Shown: piece by piece, positions 61,201-64,000 of the stretch
How positions within the stretch are numbered: the stretch's first letter is position 1
Layout of the letters: every line of letters begins with the position of its first letter
DNA from: Periconia sp. R9002
Taxonomy: Eukaryota; Ascomycota; Dothideomycetes; Pleosporales; Periconiaceae
NCBI GenBank assembly: GCA_023627715.1
Contig: JAMAHW010000083.1
Coordinates: forward strand, 124,001 to 188,000
Direction of reading: 5' to 3'
DNA length: 64,000 nt
Notes under the pieces: model-generated
The model's input: the letters and a program-made list of their open reading frames with translations, nothing else
What the model was told of the DNA's origin: nothing
Database searches by the model: none
Program-made: the position numbers and the translations under genes

Positions 61201-64000
61201 CCCTAGAGAGGCAATATGGGCTAAACTAAAGCGTTAGAACCTTAATGCTTCGCAAGCTATATAATTATTAAATAGATTCTATAATATATATCCTATTCTA
61301 TAGTAGCGTAGATTCTTTTCTAGTAGTAGTAACTCTAACCTCTTTATATTTAACCTACTACTCTAATAACGTATACTATCTATATAAAAAATAAAAAATA
61401 GCTATTGAAATAATATTATTAAACTAAAAGAGTAGTAGTTTAGCCCTATAAATTACTATAAAGGGAACAGGTTCCTATATAAATATATATAATAATAATA
61501 CACTTATCTACTACTCCTTATACAAAAACTCAAATATTGTGTAGTAGGCGTCCCTAATATAACCACATAATGCACAACAATTTTGCCATCTAGCTATTAG
61601 ACCATTACTATAATTACCACAAAACTATAGAATATTCCTATCTTAATTATCCGTACGGGGTCGTTTAATAACCTAAGCTAATATAGAGTCCTCAGCAGTC
61701 CGCTTAGCGGAAACTAGTCTTAATACGGAGGCTATATACCTATCTAATATGCTGGATATCTTAGGGAGTGTATTTAATGTTTTATATAGTGAATTAGAAG
61801 CTTTAGCAAGTCGTGTCGTAGTATTACCTAGTAGATTTAAAAGTTTAGAGATTGGATTAGAAGCTTTAAGTGGCGATTTTAAAACTTTTAGAGACAATCT
61901 AGTTTTAAGCACATACTGTATCTGTAAAAAAGATTCTTCTAAAGCTTTTCTAGTGCGCAGTAATAGTAGATTATTTAATAAAGAATCTATACAATTATCT
62001 AGTAGCCTGACCACTATACGAGATGTCTTAACTACGTCGGAAATAAGCGTACATAAAAGGCTGGAAGAGATTTCAGTACCTTATAGGTTAGTATATATGT
62101 ATTTTTTACTTTACCTACCATTTAATCTTTCTACGTTAATCTATTTTCTTAATATTTATCGCACTACAGCCCTAGTAATAGCTATTACTAAGAGCACCTC
62201 TATCTGTAATAGGCAAATCCTATAAGGTTTATAGGATTTAAATGTGGCACGTGCACGCTAAAAGATAGGGGGCTATAGGATTTAGAGTTACTATTATAAA
62301 TTCTATAGACCTAAGATAATATTAGATCTTAATGCAACTTTATAGGGAGGTACAGCGCAATTTAGTAATTTAATTACTATATCTTACGTATCTATTAAGT
62401 TACGTTTTATAGTAGAATACGGGTAGGAAAGGCGGTGTATTAATATTAGCGTAGCAGCTGCTAAGTAAGGCTATGTACCTAATTAATCTAGGGTAACTAC
62501 ACTATAATTTAGGGTAGAACACTACTAATACTTCTACTATAGCGCGTATACTAGTATTTCTATTTACTATCTATACTTACTATAGAGTAATTAGACGTAA
62601 TTTTTACGTATCTACTTACGCACTGTATCGCGATATGTAAAACGCACTACTAGGGCCTACTATAGTTATAGCTATAAAGCTATTTAAATAGTAAGTATAA
62701 GGAACTAACTTTTAAAATATAATAGTAGATTACTTTAGCTATAGTATTATTTTATAGATAGGTAAAAATAGAAAATAAAGTTATATTTCCTAAGCTAAAG
62801 GCTACGCCTATACTATACTTACCTATATATAAGAACGCGTTTATGTGCGTAAAGGCTACACCTAGTAATACGGTATATAGATATATCTATTAATAGCTAA
62901 AGCACATCTAGGAGTATTACTAGGAGAAGTATAGGTAAGAGAACCCTTAAAGGCAAGGTTAATAAGCTTAAAAGTTACTAGCTAGGTATCTAATAATATA
63001 GGTAGAAAGTATAGTATATTAAAAGTTCTAGAGTATAGGCTAGTTAGGTAGGTTATTCACTATTAGCCCGTCCTAGCTAAATACGTATATAGTAGATAGA
63101 GAAGATAAAGACATCTAGCGCGTAGTAGTAATATTATTAAGCTAAGCTACTATTAATATTAAGGTAAGAAAAAAGGAGTAGTAGGACTATATTAAAGTAG
63201 ACTAAGATTAGTACTTATTCTACGTATAGCTAAATCGCGTAGGGTAGGTAAAGTATCTATAAGGTTTTAATTATAGCTAGTTATTAACTACTATATAAAA
63301 GTCTAGCCCTAAAAAAAAAGCGCTAAATTAAGTGTATTAAGCGTTATAAATAGTTATCTATAAGGCCTAGTAGTTATCGCGGCTAGACGTAGTAGGGATA
63401 GTAGCTATAAATTACATTAACTAGCGTAAAGTAGGTAGTAGTACTAATAAAAAGCCGTTTAACGTATAATAGATAGAAAGAATAATAATTAAGTATAGTA
63501 GGTAGTAGTTAGAAATTATATAGTATATATAGTAGATATTAAAGATAGCTAGTAGAGGGATCGTTATATTGCAAACTGATGTTAGACTAGTACCTTAGAG
63601 GTTTATTCAAAGAGTATAAGTAAAGTAGATATAGAGAGTAAGTCTGTAGAGTAAACTAAAGGTAGATTATATCTATAAACTTAGGTTAATTATAATATTC
63701 TAAGGGGAGTATTATACTTATCTATATACTATAGTTGTCCTATAATTCCTATATGTCCTATAGATACTAAGACATATGTTCCTCTAAGATCTCTAGGATC
63801 TCTAGGACGTTACGTGCTAGTCGCGTAACTGCTAGACTAGTAGCTTAGCTAGTAGTAATAAAGGGCTTATAGTGCGTTAATACCCTATCGTTTTTAAACG
63901 CCGTAACTCCTACTTTTAGGTTTATAACACTATCCTCCTCTTCCTACGCTCATGTCCTTATAAGCTATACTAATGCCTTCCTATAGTACTATTTACTGTT
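61201..64000. repeat. AT-rich, stop-riddled block, probably RIP-mutated retroelement remains
   Basis: Sequence composition changes to strongly AT-rich with very frequent TAG/CTA/TAT triplets on both strands and few open frames, which is the look of RIP-mutated repeats. Near 63700 the purine-rich aaggggag precedes a stretch starting tattatactt that might mark a polypurine tract and 3' LTR. Near 62330 LNATL..GGTAQFSNLI faintly recalls a retropepsin active site. These hints are weak. Two overlapping frames at 61673-62225 are open on both strands but match nothing I know. The block runs off the right edge. Confidence 0.55.

Noticed and set aside
61673..62225. Open frames of 113 and 158 codons on opposite strands
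   Set aside because: They overlap in AT-rich decayed DNA, lack any recognised motif and are probably chance openings or repeat debris.

Overview
The window is nuclear DNA of a filamentous ascomycete (Pezizomycotina). The genes have short introns of about 50-70 bases with GTRNGT donors and CTAAC-type branch sites. There is an iterative highly reducing polyketide synthase, several HET-domain incompatibility genes, a NACHT-ankyrin STAND protein, and an AT-rich, stop-riddled terminal block of the kind made by repeat-induced point mutation (RIP). The gene families would suit a dothideomycete such as a pleosporalean, but that placement is a guess.

Region 1 (1-23.5 kb) looks like a secondary-metabolite cluster. 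From left to right it holds a membrane P450 running off the left edge, a divergently transcribed SAT4-type seven-helix membrane protein, a six-exon KS-AT-DH-MT-ER-KR-ACP polyketide synthase (about 2593 aa), a six-exon O-methyltransferase, a decayed jacalin-like lectin gene, and a full ABCC-type exporter. I infer that the synthase builds a reduced, probably C-methylated chain, that the P450 and methyltransferase tailor it, and that the ABC protein exports it. No pathway-specific transcription factor is visible in this part.

Region 2 (23.5-43 kb) is an accessory island. It contains an NB-ARC P-loop fragment beside a 157-base inverted-repeat element, a glycosylated two-helix membrane protein, an intact HET gene, an ankyrin-gene fragment, a frameshifted HET gene, a third HET gene, a Nudix hydrolase, a fourth long-form HET gene with a probable GC-AG intron, and a PNPOx/ferredoxin-reductase fusion. 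HET proteins act in non-self recognition, so the island resembles a vegetative-incompatibility locus.

Region 3 (44-55.4 kb) contains a small VOC (glyoxalase-fold) protein, a secreted superoxide dismutase that has the copper ligands but lacks two zinc ligands, a two-exon gene fusing an isochorismatase-type cysteine hydrolase to an amidase-signature enzyme, a divergent NCS1 nucleobase/ureide permease, and a Zn2Cys6 regulator resembling TamA/Dal81. The shared promoter of the fusion enzyme and the permease carries GATA-factor cores. Together they suggest nitrogen scavenging from a urea- or ureide-like compound: import, two-step hydrolysis, and control by nitrogen status. The substrate is inferred.

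Region 4 (55.4-64 kb) holds a HeLo-like/NACHT/ankyrin gene with an in-frame stop inside its ankyrin repeats. It is followed by a CYP52-like P450 pseudogene whose Trp and Gln codons have become stops, and then about 2.7 kb of AT-rich sequence that probably derives from mutated retroelements.
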